From: Rhodobacter xanthinilyticus
Lineage (GTDB): Bacteria; Pseudomonadota; Alphaproteobacteria; Rhodobacterales; Rhodobacteraceae
DNA length: 64,000 nt
Reading direction: 5' to 3'
Assembly: GCF_001856665.1 (NCBI RefSeq)
Contig: NZ_CP017781.1
Location: 1,302,001-1,366,000, forward strand
Shown piece by piece: positions 9,320 through 18,011 of this stretch. The notes beneath the pieces were generated by a model. The model was given only the letters and a program-made list of their open reading frames with translations, had not been told where the DNA came from and did no database searches. The translations under genes and the position numbers were made by a program. Every line of letters begins with the position of its first letter. The stretch's first letter is position 1.

Positions 9320-9904
9320 TCAGCGCTCGAGCACCAGCCGGTCGCGGGTGATCTCGACGCGGGCGAAGCGGGTCAGATAGGTCATCCCCATCAGCGAGGT
9401 ATCCATCTCGGCGTCGTTCACCACCGCGCGGACATTGGCGTCATGGATCGGGCCGAGCTCCATCGAGGCAAGCCGCACCGGCGCGGTGCGGATCACGCCA
9501 TTGGCGGTGCGCGCCTGGCCGACATAGGCGAGCCCCGCCACATCGAGCCCGACGCGCGCCGCGTCGCGCGCGGTCAGCACGATATCGGTGGCGCCCGTGT
9601 CGACGACAAAGCGCACCGGCACGCCGTTCACCGCCGCGGTGAGGTAGTAATGCCCGTCGGGGGCGAGCGGCGCCTCGATCCGGCCATCGGCGAGCACCGA
9701 TTGGCTCGGCATCACGCCGCGGCGGACATCGTTCCAGAGCCCGACCGCGGCCAGCGTGCCGAGAAAGATCAGCCCCCAGAGCATCGCCTGTTGCAGCGTG
9801 CGCTGCGGGCGGCGGCGGAACTCGATCACGAAATAGCCCCCCACCGCGACGGCAAGGAGGCCAAGATAGATCAGGCGGGCGAGGGTCTGGCTGTCCATGG
9901 CCAA
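9320..9904 (-). CDS. Membrane-anchored retropepsin-like aspartic protease
   Basis: Clan AA aspartic protease of 194 residues. Two transmembrane segments lie at about residues 9-26 and 41-60, then a periplasmic single-lobe protease domain with the catalytic motif VDTGATDIVLT at about residue 104. A single-lobe enzyme must dimerise to be active. Alphaproteobacterial relatives include PerP of Caulobacter and the rickettsial APRc, which process surface proteins; the substrate here is unknown. Two near-identical starts are possible (MAM...). It is followed by repeat copy 2. Confidence 0.85.
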   Translation of the reverse strand: MAMDSQTLARLIYLGLLAVAVGGYFVIEFRRRPQRTLQQAMLWGLIFLGTLAAVGLWNDVRRGVMPSQSVLADGRIEAPLAPDGHYYLTAAVNGVPVRFVVDTGATDIVLTARDAARVGLDVAGLAYVGQARTANGVIRTAPVRLASMELGPIHDANVRAVVNDAEMDTSLMGMTYLTRFARVEITRDRLVLER

Positions 9905-9946
9905 GATGTAGGGCGCGCGGGGCGATTTGCGAAGGGGCGGATTGCC

Positions 9947-10567
9947 TCAGCCGCCCATCAGCCCGGCGCCTTTCAGCCCGTCGAGGATGAACTGGATCGC
10001 GAGCGCGGCGAGGAGCATGCCGAGAAGCCGCGTCACCACCATCGTGCCGGTGCGCCCCAAAAGCCGCTCGAGCGGGGTCGCGACGAGGAAGAGCGCAAAG
10101 ACGCAGGCCAGAACCGCCAGCATGACGAGATGGACGCCGAGGATATCGGTGGCGGTGGCATCGGGGGCGCCGGCGAGCAGGATCATCGTCGCCATCGCGC
10201 CCGGGCCCGCGATCAGCGGCGTGGCGAGGGGGAAGACCGAGGGGTCGTGCGCGGGCTCGGCCTGCTGGCCCTCGCGGCGCTGGGTGCGGCGCTCGAAGAG
10301 CATATCGAGCGCGGTCAGGAACAGAAGCACGCCCCCCGCGATGCGGAAGGCGGGCATCGAGATGCCGATGCCAAGCAGGATCTTGTCGCCGAAGAGCCCG
10401 AAGAGCGTCAGAAGCCCCGCCGCGATCAGCGTGGCGCGCAGCCCTACCTTGATGCGCGCGCGCGCCGACTGGCCCTGGGTGAGCGCGATGAAGAGCGGCG
10501 CGAGGCCGATCGGGTCGACCACGACGAAGAGGGTGACGAAAGCGGTGATATATTCGGCAAGGACCAT
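9947..10567 (-). CDS. MarC-family integral membrane protein
   Basis: MarC/NAAT family, 206 residues, with six predicted transmembrane helices. The family signature is at the N-terminus (FVTLFVVVDPIGLAPLFIALTQG). A conserved mid-protein stretch reads ATPLIAGPGAMATMILL. Although named after the mar locus of E. coli, the family has no proven antibiotic role, and some members transport amino acids. It lies just downstream of the YafY-like regulator on the same strand (9-base gap), so the two probably share a transcript and may be functionally linked. Confidence 0.88.
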   Translation of the reverse strand: MVLAEYITAFVTLFVVVDPIGLAPLFIALTQGQSARARIKVGLRATLIAAGLLTLFGLFGDKILLGIGISMPAFRIAGGVLLFLTALDMLFERRTQRREGQQAEPAHDPSVFPLATPLIAGPGAMATMILLAGAPDATATDILGVHLVMLAVLACVFALFLVATPLERLLGRTGTMVVTRLLGMLLAALAIQFILDGLKGAGLMGG

Positions 10568-10575
10568 GGCGCAAT

Positions 10576-10983
10576 CTAGCGCGCCGCGTCGGGCGGCGCC
10601 AGAGGGGGCGAGGGGGCGATCTCGACCGGGTTTTCGTCCTCCTCCGCCTCGGGGGGCAGGGCGGCGCGGATCTTCGCCGCGAGCGAGCGCGCGCCTGCGC
10701 CGATGCGCGTATCGACATGGGCCTCGGCGAGGCGCAGCAGATGGCCGAGCGCGGCGACCTCCTCGGGGGTGAGCACGAGCGGCGGCAGCGCCAGCGCCCG
10801 GCGCAGCATGTAGCCCACGCCGCGGCTGCCCTGCACCGGCACGCCGAAGGCCTGCAGCTCGGCCATGTCGCGCCAGATCGTGCGCTCCGAGACCCCGAGT
10901 CGCGCCGCCAGATCGCGGGCGCGGTGCATCTCGCCATCGCGCAAGATCACGATCAGGCTTTGCAAACGGTCGTTGCGGGGCAT
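10576..10983 (-). CDS. Short YafY/DeoR-type HTH regulator without the WYL domain
   Basis: The N-terminal winged helix (residues 1-60) has RARDLAARLGVSERTIWRDMAELQAFG. A helical stretch follows that matches the linker of YafY-type regulators (LPPLVLTPEEVAALGHLLRLAE). The ligand-binding WYL domain of the usual roughly 230-residue protein is missing; the 135-residue protein ends in an acidic/proline tail. The start at 10983 is supported by AAAGGAG. A perfect operator-like palindrome lies 40 bases upstream, suggesting autoregulation. Truncation appears to be by design, not a frameshift: no WYL sequence is seen in the following bases. Confidence 0.75.
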   Translation of the reverse strand: MPRNDRLQSLIVILRDGEMHRARDLAARLGVSERTIWRDMAELQAFGVPVQGSRGVGYMLRRALALPPLVLTPEEVAALGHLLRLAEAHVDTRIGAGARSLAAKIRAALPPEAEEDENPVEIAPSPPLAPPDAAR

Positions 10984-11023
10984 CGGGCTCTCCTTTGGAC
11001 CGATCCTAGCGCGGCGGGGAGCA

Positions 11024-11043
11024 ACTGACAATTAACTGTCAGT
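11024..11043. promoter_or_regulatory. Perfect operator palindrome upstream of YafY-like regulator
   Basis: ACTGACA-ATTAAC-TGTCAGT: 7-bp perfect arms and a 6-bp AT-rich spacer, centred about 50 bases before the regulator start. It is also about 125 bases before tatA, which is divergent, so it could influence both. Confidence 0.6.
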
Positions 11044-11158
11044 AATCTCGCCGCCCGCGCCGAAAAGCCCCGAAATCGCCCTTTGCCGCCCCGCCCCCTT
11101 TTGCATAATACCTCAAACCCCTGCGGAGGCGCGGCCTCCCGAGAGATGAGGACAAGAC

Positions 11159-11368
11159 ATGCTCAACAATATCGGTATCCCCGGCCTGCTCCTGATCGCG
11201 GTCGTCGTGCTCGTGCTTTTCGGCAAGGGCAAGGTCAGCTCGCTGATGGGCGAGGTCGGCAAGGGCATCACCGCCTTCAAGAAGGGCGTGAATGATGGCG
11301 CCAAGGAGGTCGAGGATGCGAAAGCCGAGGCCGCCAAGGATGTGACCTCCGAGAAGGACAAGGTCTGA
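11159..11368 (+). CDS. tatA: Twin-arginine translocase subunit TatA
   Basis: Forms the protein-conducting assembly of the Tat pathway, which exports folded proteins. 69 residues: a short N-terminal transmembrane helix (IGIPGLLLIAVVVLVLFG), the FGKGK hinge, an amphipathic helix (SSLMGEVGKGITAFKKGV) and a charged tail, all standard. The promoter-proximal gene of tatABC; CATAAT at 11104-11109 is a possible -10. Two substrate-like proteins with Tat signals are encoded at 48.7-51.1 kb. Confidence 0.95.
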   Translation: MLNNIGIPGLLLIAVVVLVLFGKGKVSSLMGEVGKGITAFKKGVNDGAKEVEDAKAEAAKDVTSEKDKV

Positions 11369-11387
11369 TCCGGAAGGGCGGCGCGCC

Positions 11388-11915
11388 ATGTTGGATATCG
11401 GTTGGAGCGAGCTCTTGCTGATCGGCGTCGTGGCGCTGATCGTGGTCGGGCCGAAGGATCTGCCCCATATGTTCCATTCGCTGGGGCGGATGACCGCCAA
11501 GGCGCGGGCGATGGGGCGCGAATTCTCGCGCGCGATGGAGGAGGCCGCGCGCGACAGCGGCCTCGATGCGGCGGCGCAAAACGTCAAGGATCTCAAGGGC
11601 CTGACCTCGAAGAAATCGCTCGGGCTCGATGCGCTCGACCGCGTGACGGAGAAGTTCGAGAACTGGGATCCGAAGCTGCCCGGCGCGATCAAGGCCCCCG
11701 GCGCGCCGGCCTTCCCGGCCGACCCGCAAGACGCGGCTCCGGCGGCTTTCGAGGCGCATCCGGACGAGCTCGACGACGAGCCCGATCTGGCCCCCGAACC
11801 CGCCCCGGCGCCTGCGCCCGAGGCAAAGCCCAAGCCCGCCGAGGCGGCCGGTGCGGCCGACAAACCCGCGCCCAAACCCGGCAAGAAACCCGCCGCCAAG
11901 AAGGGTGAGGCATGA
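11388..11915 (+). CDS. tatB: Twin-arginine translocase subunit TatB
   Basis: Substrate receptor partner of TatC. 175 residues: N-terminal helix [22 protein letters not shown], characteristic of TatB, then an amphipathic helix ([21 protein letters not shown]). A long Pro/Ala/Lys-rich tail (about 105-175) is disordered and typical of Rhodobacteraceae TatB. The stop overlaps the tatC start (ATGA). Confidence 0.93.
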   Translation: MLDIGWSELLLIGVVALIVVGPKDLPHMFHSLGRMTAKARAMGREFSRAMEEAARDSGLDAAAQNVKDLKGLTSKKSLGLDALDRVTEKFENWDPKLPGAIKAPGAPAFPADPQDAAPAAFEAHPDELDDEPDLAPEPAPAPAPEAKPKPAEAAGAADKPAPKPGKKPAAKKGEA

Positions 11916-12757
11916 GCGCGAACGACAATCTCGACGACACCGCAGCGCCGCTGATCGAGCATCTGGCGGAGCTGCGCACGCGCATCCTCTATGCGCTCGG
12001 CGCCTTCGTGGTGGCCATGGTCGCGGCCTATTCGGTCTGGAACTACATCTTCAACTTCCTGACCCACCCGATCTGTCAGGCGCTCGCCGATCGCGGCCAG
12101 CAATGCGGCCTCTACCTGATCAAGCTGCAAGAGGGCTTCTTCGTCGCGATCAACATCTCCTTCGTGGGGGGCTTCGCGCTGAGCTTCCCGGTGATCGCCT
12201 ACCAGCTCTGGCGCTTCGTCGCGCCGGGGCTCTATCGCTCTGAAAAGGCGGCGTTCTTGCCGTTTCTCGTGGCCTCGCCGGTGATGTTCTTCGCGGGGGC
12301 GGCCTTCGCCTATTACGTCATCCTGCCGATGGCCTTCACCTTCTTCCTCGGCTTCCAGCAAGGGGGCCTCGGCGAGGGCGCGACGAACGAGCTCGCCTCG
12401 ATCGGCTTTCAGGGCTCGGTGCAGGAATATCTCAACCTGACGATCAAGTTCATCCTCGCCTTCGGGATCTGCTTCCAGCTGCCGGTGCTGCTGACGCTGA
12501 TGGGCAAGGCGGGGCTTGTCTCCGCCAAGGGGCTCGCCAGCGTGCGCCGCTATGCGGTGGTGGTGATCCTGATCGTCGCCGCGATCGCGACGCCGCCCGA
12601 TGTGGTCAGCCAGGTGACGCTCTTCTCGGTGGTCTACGGGCTTTACGAGGTCGCGATCCAGCTTGTCGCACGGATCGAGCGCAAGCGCGAGGCGAAGATG
12701 CGCGCCGAGGGCACCTGGGTCGATGAGGACGAGGACGAAGACGAGGGCAAGGCATGA
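11912..12757 (+). CDS. tatC: Twin-arginine translocase subunit TatC
   Basis: Polytopic inner-membrane core of the Tat receptor complex, 281 residues with six transmembrane helices. N-terminal signature [16 protein letters not shown] includes the conserved signal-peptide-binding Glu. [17 protein letters not shown] is the first cytoplasmic loop signature. The C-terminus is charged and acidic ([11 protein letters not shown]). It overlaps tatB and the next gene by ATGA, so the four genes are translationally coupled. Confidence 0.96.
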   Translation: MSANDNLDDTAAPLIEHLAELRTRILYALGAFVVAMVAAYSVWNYIFNFLTHPICQALADRGQQCGLYLIKLQEGFFVAINISFVGGFALSFPVIAYQLWRFVAPGLYRSEKAAFLPFLVASPVMFFAGAAFAYYVILPMAFTFFLGFQQGGLGEGATNELASIGFQGSVQEYLNLTIKFILAFGICFQLPVLLTLMGKAGLVSAKGLASVRRYAVVVILIVAAIATPPDVVSQVTLFSVVYGLYEVAIQLVARIERKREAKMRAEGTWVDEDEDEDEGKA

Positions 12758-13590
12758 GCGACGCGCTGACCCGCATCGCCGAGGCGCTCGAGCGCATGGC
12801 CCCCGCGCCGCGCCCGGCGCCCGATTTCGGCGCCGCCGAGGCGTTTCTCTGGGCGACCGAGCCTGACCGGCTGGTGCCGGTGCGCAAGGTCAGCCGGGTG
12901 GCGCTCGACCTCTTGCGCGGCATCGACCGCGCGCGCGACACGCTCTTGGCCAATACGCTGCAATTCGCGCGCGGCTATGCGGCGAACAATGCGCTGCTGT
13001 GGGGCGCGCGGGGGATGGGCAAGAGCTCGCTCGTCAAGGCGGTGCATGCCGAGGTGCTGGCGCAGGGGCTGCCGCTCAAACTGGTGGAGCTTGCGCGCGA
13101 GGATCTGCCCTCGGTGGGGCGGCTGATGAACCATCTGCGCGCCTCCGGCAGCCGGTTCTTGCTCTTTTGCGATGACCTGTCGTTCAGCCATGACGACCAG
13201 CATTACAAGAGCCTGAAGGCGGTGCTCGATGGCGGGATCGAGGGGCGGCCGGCCAATGTGCTGCTCTATGCGACCTCGAACCGGCGCCACCTGATGCCGC
13301 GCGACATGATCGAGAACGAGCGCTCGACCGCGATCAACCCCGCCGAGGCGGTCGAGGAAAAGGTCTCGCTCTCGGATCGCTTCGGGCTCTGGCTCGGCTT
13401 CCACCCCTGCAGCCAGGATGAATTCCTCGCCATGATCGCGGGCTATTGCGCGGCCTATGGGGTCGAGATCGGCGCAGACGAGCTGCGCGCCGAGGCGATC
13501 GAATGGCAGGCGACACGCGGCAGCCGCTCAGGCCGGGTCGCCTGGCAATATTTCTCCGATCTCGCGGGGCGACGCGGCATCGCGCTCTGA
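12754..13590 (+). CDS. DUF815 family P-loop ATPase
   Basis: Single AAA-like ATPase domain, 278 residues. Walker A is at about residue 88 (GARGMGKSS), Walker B reads [10 protein letters not shown], and a sensor-like ATSN follows ([11 protein letters not shown]). The family is widespread and its function is unknown. Here it is the last gene of the tat operon, overlapping tatC by ATGA, which suggests a role tied to Tat function or to a protein made with it. That link is inference only. A terminator follows. Confidence 0.88.
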   Translation: MSDALTRIAEALERMAPAPRPAPDFGAAEAFLWATEPDRLVPVRKVSRVALDLLRGIDRARDTLLANTLQFARGYAANNALLWGARGMGKSSLVKAVHAEVLAQGLPLKLVELAREDLPSVGRLMNHLRASGSRFLLFCDDLSFSHDDQHYKSLKAVLDGGIEGRPANVLLYATSNRRHLMPRDMIENERSTAINPAEAVEEKVSLSDRFGLWLGFHPCSQDEFLAMIAGYCAAYGVEIGADELRAEAIEWQATRGSRSGRVAWQYFSDLAGRRGIAL

Positions 13591-13609
13591 CCGCCATCGA
13601 GCCGAGTGG

Positions 13610-13636
13610 AACGCGCGCCCCCCGGGGCGCGTTTTG
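13610..13636 (+). terminator. Rho-independent terminator of tatABC-DUF815
   Basis: AACGCG...CCCC pairs with GGGGCGCGTT (small bulge) and is followed by TTTTGCATT, 20 bases past the DUF815 stop. Confidence 0.75.
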
Positions 13637-13645
13637 CATTCCATA

Positions 13646-13676
13646 TTGAGAACGTATGGCGGATAGTCATTCTCAA
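13646..13676. promoter_or_regulatory. Dyad upstream of the DoxX gene
   Basis: TTGAGAA (13646-13652) and its inverse TTCTCAA (13670-13676) are separated by 17 bases, in an AT-rich stretch 90-120 bases before the DoxX start. It could be a regulator site. The regulator is unknown. Confidence 0.4.
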
Positions 13677-13764
13677 ATAAGTCCATTTTGTGCATAGTCA
13701 CTTGGGCGTATCTCTCCCCCATGACCAATGAACGACCGCCCCGCGGTCCTGAAGGAGAGATGAA

Positions 13765-14184
13765 ATGACCAACCTGCTCGCCACTTTCGGCTTCGGCTCC
13801 GAAACCGCGATCGCCGCCGCCGCGCTCGTGCTGCGCCTTGCCCTCGCGGGGCTGTTCCTCGCCCATGCCTGGCTGAAGATCTTCGTCTTCACCCCGGCCG
13901 GCGCCGCAGGCTACTTCCAATCGCTCGGCCTGCCCGGCGCGCTCGCCTATGTCACCATCGCGGTGGAGATCCTCGGCGCGCTCGCCCTGCTCCTTGGCTT
14001 CCAGACGAGCCTCGTGGCCCTCGCGCTGATCCCGGTTCTGCTTGGCGCCGCGATCCTTGCCCATGGTCCGAACGGCTTTTGGTTCACCAATGCCAATGGC
14101 GGCTGGGAATATCCGGCGTTCTGGACCGTCGCGCTCTTCGTGCAAGCGCTCCTCGGCGGCGGGCTCCTCGCGCTGACCAAATGA
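13765..14184 (+). CDS. DoxX family membrane protein
   Basis: Small four-helix membrane protein, 139 residues. Signature regions are LVLRLALAGLFLAHAWLKI near residue 24 and YVTIAVEILGALALLLGF in the middle, followed by FWFTNANGGWEYPAF. Bacterial DoxX homologues resemble a quinol oxidase subunit of thermophilic archaea and are linked to redox stress or thiosulfate oxidation, but most have no proven role. The ATG at 13765 has AAGGAGAG. The gene stands alone between a dyad and a bidirectional terminator. Confidence 0.85.
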   Translation: MTNLLATFGFGSETAIAAAALVLRLALAGLFLAHAWLKIFVFTPAGAAGYFQSLGLPGALAYVTIAVEILGALALLLGFQTSLVALALIPVLLGAAILAHGPNGFWFTNANGGWEYPAFWTVALFVQALLGGGLLALTK

Positions 14185-14186
14185 CA

Positions 14187-14213
14187 GAAAAAGGGGGGCG
14201 CTGCCCCCCCTTT
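14187..14213. terminator. Bidirectional terminator between DoxX and the AspT-like gene
   Basis: GGGGGGC-GCT-GCCCCCC with A-run on the left (AAAAA) and TTT on the right, so it can work for both convergent genes. It is better on the minus strand. Confidence 0.8.
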
Positions 14214-15894
14214 ACGACATCAAGAGCAAGACCAGAAGTTGCGGCGCGAGGATCCGCAGGCACATGACCAGCGGATAGACCGACGCATAGCCGATCGATT
14301 GCGCCGAGGAGCCCGACATCGCATTGGCGAAGGCGAGCGCGGGCGGGTCGGTCATCGAGCCGGCCATCACGCCCGCGAGGCTGAGGTAATTCACCTTCCA
14401 GACCGCGCGCGCCACGATCCCGACGGTCAGGAGCGGAATGAGCGTGATCAGCGCGCCATAGCCCATCCAGTGAAAGCCCTCGCCGCGGGTCAGCGTCTCG
14501 AGGAAATTGCCCCCCGCTTTCAGCCCGACCGCCGCGAGAAAGAGGATGATCCCGAGCTCGCGCAGCGCGTGGTTCGCGACCGGCGGCATGAAGAACACGA
14601 AGGGCCCGAAGAAGCCCAGCCGCGAAAGCGCGATCGCGACGACGAGCGGGCCGCCTGCGAGGCCGAGTTTGAGCGGGGCGGGCAGGCCGGGCAGCAGGAT
14701 CGGGATCGAGCCGACCAGCACGCCGAGCACGATGCCGAAGAACACGGCCGAGAACTGCGCCTGTTCGAGGGCCGCGTTGCGGTCGCCAAAGAGGGTCTTG
14801 ATGCTCGCGATATCCTCCTGCGCGCCGACCACGGTGAGGATATCGCCAAATTGCAGCGCGAGGCTGCCTTGGGCGGTGAGCTCGGTGCCCGCCCGCATCA
14901 CCCGCGAGACCGAGACCCCATGCCCTTCGAGGCCGAAATCGCGCAGATGGCGGCCGAGCGCCTTCTTCTCGGTCACCACCACGCGCTGCCAGGTCAGGTT
15001 GGTGCCCTTGGTCGTGGTGAGGGCGACATCGACCTCTTCGCCGAGGATCAACATCATGTTGTGGAGCTTCTCCGCCGGCCCCACGAGATGGAGGATATCG
15101 CCAAGCGCGAGGCGCATCGAGCGGCTCGGGTGGAGGAGCTGGTCGCCCTTGCGCAGCCGCGACACGACGACGCCGGCGTCGTAGAGATCGGGCACCTCGC
15201 CGAGGCTCAGCCCCTCGAAATTCGGGTTGCGCAGCGCCACGTTCATCGCCGGCAGCGCGCCCGCGCCGCGGCGTCGGCTCTGCTCGAAGGCCTCCTCCTC
15301 GGCCTCGATCTTCACCCGGAAGACCGCGCGCACGACGAGCATCGAGATCAGGATGCCCACGATCCCGAACGGATAGGCGACTGCATAGCCCAGGCCCGGC
15401 AGCGCCACCGTCGCCGGGTCGGCGCCGATGTCTTTCAGCGCCTGAGTCGCGGCGCCAAGGCCCGGCGTGTTGGTCACCGCCCCCGACATCACGCCGACGA
15501 GCGCGGGCACCGGCACCCCCGCCACAAAATGCAGCGCCGCCGCCGTCAGCACGCCAAGCAGGACCACCGAGGCCGCGATGATATTGAGCTGAAGCCCGGA
15601 TTTTTGCAGCGTCGAGAAGAAGCCCGGCCCGACCTGGATGCCGATCGTGAAAACGAACAGGATCAGCCCGAATTCGCGCACGAATTCCATCATTTCGGCA
15701 TCGAAATGCAGCCCCGCGGCGCCCGCGACATGGCCGACGAAGATCCCCGCGAAGAGCACGCCGCCGATGCCGAGCCCGATCCCGCGCCAGTTCAGCCCGC
15801 CGAGCCAGAGCCCGAGCGAGCCCGCCACCCCGAGCGCGATACTCGCCAGCGCGACCGCCGGAAGCCCTTGCAAGAATGCGACGAGCGCGTTCAT
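14212..15894 (-). CDS. AspT/YidE/YbjL-family transporter with two RCK_C domains
   Basis: Putative transporter of the aspartate:alanine exchanger family, 560 residues. About five helices come first (to residue 175, with FGLILFVFTIGIQVGPGFF). Two cytoplasmic TrkA-C/RCK domains occupy roughly 195-365. Five further helices follow. Family members exchange amino acids or dicarboxylates; the substrate here is unknown. The start at 15894 (MNALVAFLQGLP) has AAAGGGG upstream; a start seven codons earlier is possible. Monocistronic. Confidence 0.85.
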   Translation of the reverse strand: MNALVAFLQGLPAVALASIALGVAGSLGLWLGGLNWRGIGLGIGGVLFAGIFVGHVAGAAGLHFDAEMMEFVREFGLILFVFTIGIQVGPGFFSTLQKSGLQLNIIAASVVLLGVLTAAALHFVAGVPVPALVGVMSGAVTNTPGLGAATQALKDIGADPATVALPGLGYAVAYPFGIVGILISMLVVRAVFRVKIEAEEEAFEQSRRRGAGALPAMNVALRNPNFEGLSLGEVPDLYDAGVVVSRLRKGDQLLHPSRSMRLALGDILHLVGPAEKLHNMMLILGEEVDVALTTTKGTNLTWQRVVVTEKKALGRHLRDFGLEGHGVSVSRVMRAGTELTAQGSLALQFGDILTVVGAQEDIASIKTLFGDRNAALEQAQFSAVFFGIVLGVLVGSIPILLPGLPAPLKLGLAGGPLVVAIALSRLGFFGPFVFFMPPVANHALRELGIILFLAAVGLKAGGNFLETLTRGEGFHWMGYGALITLIPLLTVGIVARAVWKVNYLSLAGVMAGSMTDPPALAFANAMSGSSAQSIGYASVYPLVMCLRILAPQLLVLLLMS

Positions 15895-16046
15895 GTTTGC
15901 CCCTTTCTGACGCAAACGGCACGTCCCCGCGCCTCAAGACGCAGGGTGCGGGCCGTGACCTCTGCGGTCAACAGCTCTCTCACATGGAGATTGAAATTTC
16001 GTATCCAGGCGCGGCATCTGCCGAAAACTTCCGCGCCCGCAACGGG

Positions 16047-17273
16047 TTATTCGAGGTAGGGCATCGGGTCGACGCTGTCGATGCCCTTGCGGACCTCGAA
16101 ATGCAGATAGGCCGGCTGGCCGCCCGCGACCTTGGCGATGGTCTGGCCGCGCTTGACGGCGGCGCCCTTCTGCACCGCGATATCGGTGACGTTGTAGTAG
16201 ATCGTCACCAGATTGTCGGGGTGTTTGATGCCGATGAAATAGACCTGCTCGGTATCCTGGCTGAGCACGATCACGGTGCCGCCCTCGGCCGCGGCGACGG
16301 GGGTGCCGGCGGCGGAGGCGATGTCGATCCCGTCGTTTTTCTTCTTCACATAGGGGCGGATGATCGCGCCCGAGACCGGCATTTGCAGCCGCGATTTGGC
16401 CGAGGCGGCGGTGCGCTGGCCGCCCATGTCGGGCGCGGCGCTGGTGTCGACGGGCTCGGAGGCCTTCGGCGGCGCCTCGTCGGGCAGGGGTTTGGCGGCC
16501 GAGGGCGGCGTCGGCGTGGGCGAGCCCGCGCCCGGCTCGGTGGTGGGCTCGGCGGCGGCGACCTGGGTCTTGGCGGCGGCCACCGGGATCAGCAGATATT
16601 GCCCCTCGCGGACGTTGAGATCGGCGGGCAGGCCGTTCCAGTCGGCCAGCGAGCGCACCGGCACGTTGTAATAACGCGCAATCGAATAGGCGGTCTCGCC
16701 GCGGGCGACCTTGTGGCGCACGGGCTCGGGGCCGGCGGCGGCGGCGGCGGCCTTGGCGGCGCTCGGCGCGGGGGCGGCGGCGGCGGGCGCAGCGGCAGGT
16801 GCGCTCGCGGCGGGCTGGCTCGCCTCGGCGCGGTCGATCGCCGAGGAGGCGAGCGAGGTGATGTCGATGGTTTCGGTGCCGGTCCCGGCGGGGGCCGTGG
16901 CGGCGGGCGCGGCGGGCTCGGCCACCCGGCGGGGCAGGGCGAGCACCTCGTTCTTGTTCAGCGCCGCCTCCGGCGAGACCGCATTATAGCGCGCAAGCTC
17001 GGCCGGATCGACGCCGACGCGCGCCGCGACCGAGGCGACGGTATCGCCGTTGCGCGCCACCGCGACCTGATAATTCGGGTACGAGATCACGCCGCGGCTG
17101 TCGGGCGTCGGGCGGTCGGCGGTGGCCTGACGCGCCGCGGCCGAGGTATCGAAACCGGATTTGCCGAATTTGCGCAGATCGGGGTCGAAATCGGAGCAGG
17201 CGGTGAGCGCCAGCAGCGCGGCGCCGGTCATCAGAAGCGGAACCAGACGGGTGGGCTTGGGGGCTTCGGTCAT
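16047..17273 (-). CDS. nlpD: NlpD-like lipoprotein, LysM + degenerate M23 (LytM) domain
   Basis: Envelope lipoprotein of 408 residues. A lipobox (LLALTAC) at about residue 26 follows the signal segment. LysM 1 is at about 63-117. A second LysM lies at about 186-230 (HKVARGETAYSIARYYNVP). A Pro/Ala-rich linker and a C-terminal M23-like domain (about 285-405) follow. The domain reads NDGIDIA, TIYYN and YLHFEV, so zinc-ligand histidines expected in active endopeptidases are missing. It is therefore probably an amidase activator like NlpD or EnvC, not an enzyme. It follows surE and pcm on the same strand, a common proteobacterial arrangement. Confidence 0.88.
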   Translation of the reverse strand: MTEAPKPTRLVPLLMTGAALLALTACSDFDPDLRKFGKSGFDTSAAARQATADRPTPDSRGVISYPNYQVAVARNGDTVASVAARVGVDPAELARYNAVSPEAALNKNEVLALPRRVAEPAAPAATAPAGTGTETIDITSLASSAIDRAEASQPAASAPAAAPAAAAPAPSAAKAAAAAAGPEPVRHKVARGETAYSIARYYNVPVRSLADWNGLPADLNVREGQYLLIPVAAAKTQVAAAEPTTEPGAGSPTPTPPSAAKPLPDEAPPKASEPVDTSAAPDMGGQRTAASAKSRLQMPVSGAIIRPYVKKKNDGIDIASAAGTPVAAAEGGTVIVLSQDTEQVYFIGIKHPDNLVTIYYNVTDIAVQKGAAVKRGQTIAKVAGGQPAYLHFEVRKGIDSVDPMPYLE

Positions 17274-17324
17274 CAGCTCGGTCCTCGGTCTCAGGGCCCC
17301 TTCGGCGGGGCTTGTCTTTGAATT

Positions 17325-18011
17325 TCAGTCGCTTGCCAGGCCTTCGACGAGCGGCACGAAGCGCACGGGGCGCAGCTCTTCGTAATCATACCCGCTCTCG
17401 AGCCGGCGCACGCGGATCAGGCTTTGCACCGTATCCGACTGGCCGACAGGCACAACCATGATACCGCCGATCTTGAGCTGCGACAACAGCAGCCCGGGCG
17501 GATCTTCGGCCGCGGCGGTGACGAGAATGCGGTCGAAGGGCGCCTGATCGGGCAGGCCAAGCGCGCCATCGCCCGCCAGCGCCACGATATTGGGCAGGCC
17601 GAGCGCGCGGAAGAGCCCCTCGGCCTCGCGCACGAGCCGACGGTGGCGGTCGACCGTATAGACGCGGCGCACGAGGCAGCTCAGCACCGCCGCCTGATAG
17701 CCCGAGCCCGTGCCCACCTCGAGCACCGTGTCGCGCGGGCTGGTCTCCAGCGCCTGGGTCATCAGCGCCACGATCGAGGGCTGCGAGATCGTCTGGCCGC
17801 AGGCGATCGGCAGGGGCATATCCTCATAGGCGCGCCCGGCGAAGATATTGCGCACGAACAGGCCGCGGTCGATCCGCTCCATCGCGCCCAGAACCCGTTG
17901 ATCCGTCACGCCTTTCGAGCGCAGCGCGAAGAGGAAGCGCATCTTGCGCTCGGCCAGCTCCTCGGCGCTCGGCGCCGTCTCCTCGGGCTCGGGCGCGGTG
18001 GGCTCGCTCAT
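17325..18011 (-). CDS. pcm: Protein-L-isoaspartate O-methyltransferase
   Basis: Repairs isoaspartyl damage by SAM-dependent methylation; 228 residues. The SAM motif reads [18 protein letters not shown]. The family signature [19 protein letters not shown] precedes it at about residue 70. The N-terminal acidic extension (residues 1-20) is unlike E. coli Pcm. The start codon overlaps the surE stop, so translation is coupled. nlpD follows after 51 bases. Confidence 0.93.
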   Translation of the reverse strand: MSEPTAPEPEETAPSAEELAERKMRFLFALRSKGVTDQRVLGAMERIDRGLFVRNIFAGRAYEDMPLPIACGQTISQPSIVALMTQALETSPRDTVLEVGTGSGYQAAVLSCLVRRVYTVDRHRRLVREAEGLFRALGLPNIVALAGDGALGLPDQAPFDRILVTAAAEDPPGLLLSQLKIGGIMVVPVGQSDTVQSLIRVRRLESGYDYEELRPVRFVPLVEGLASD

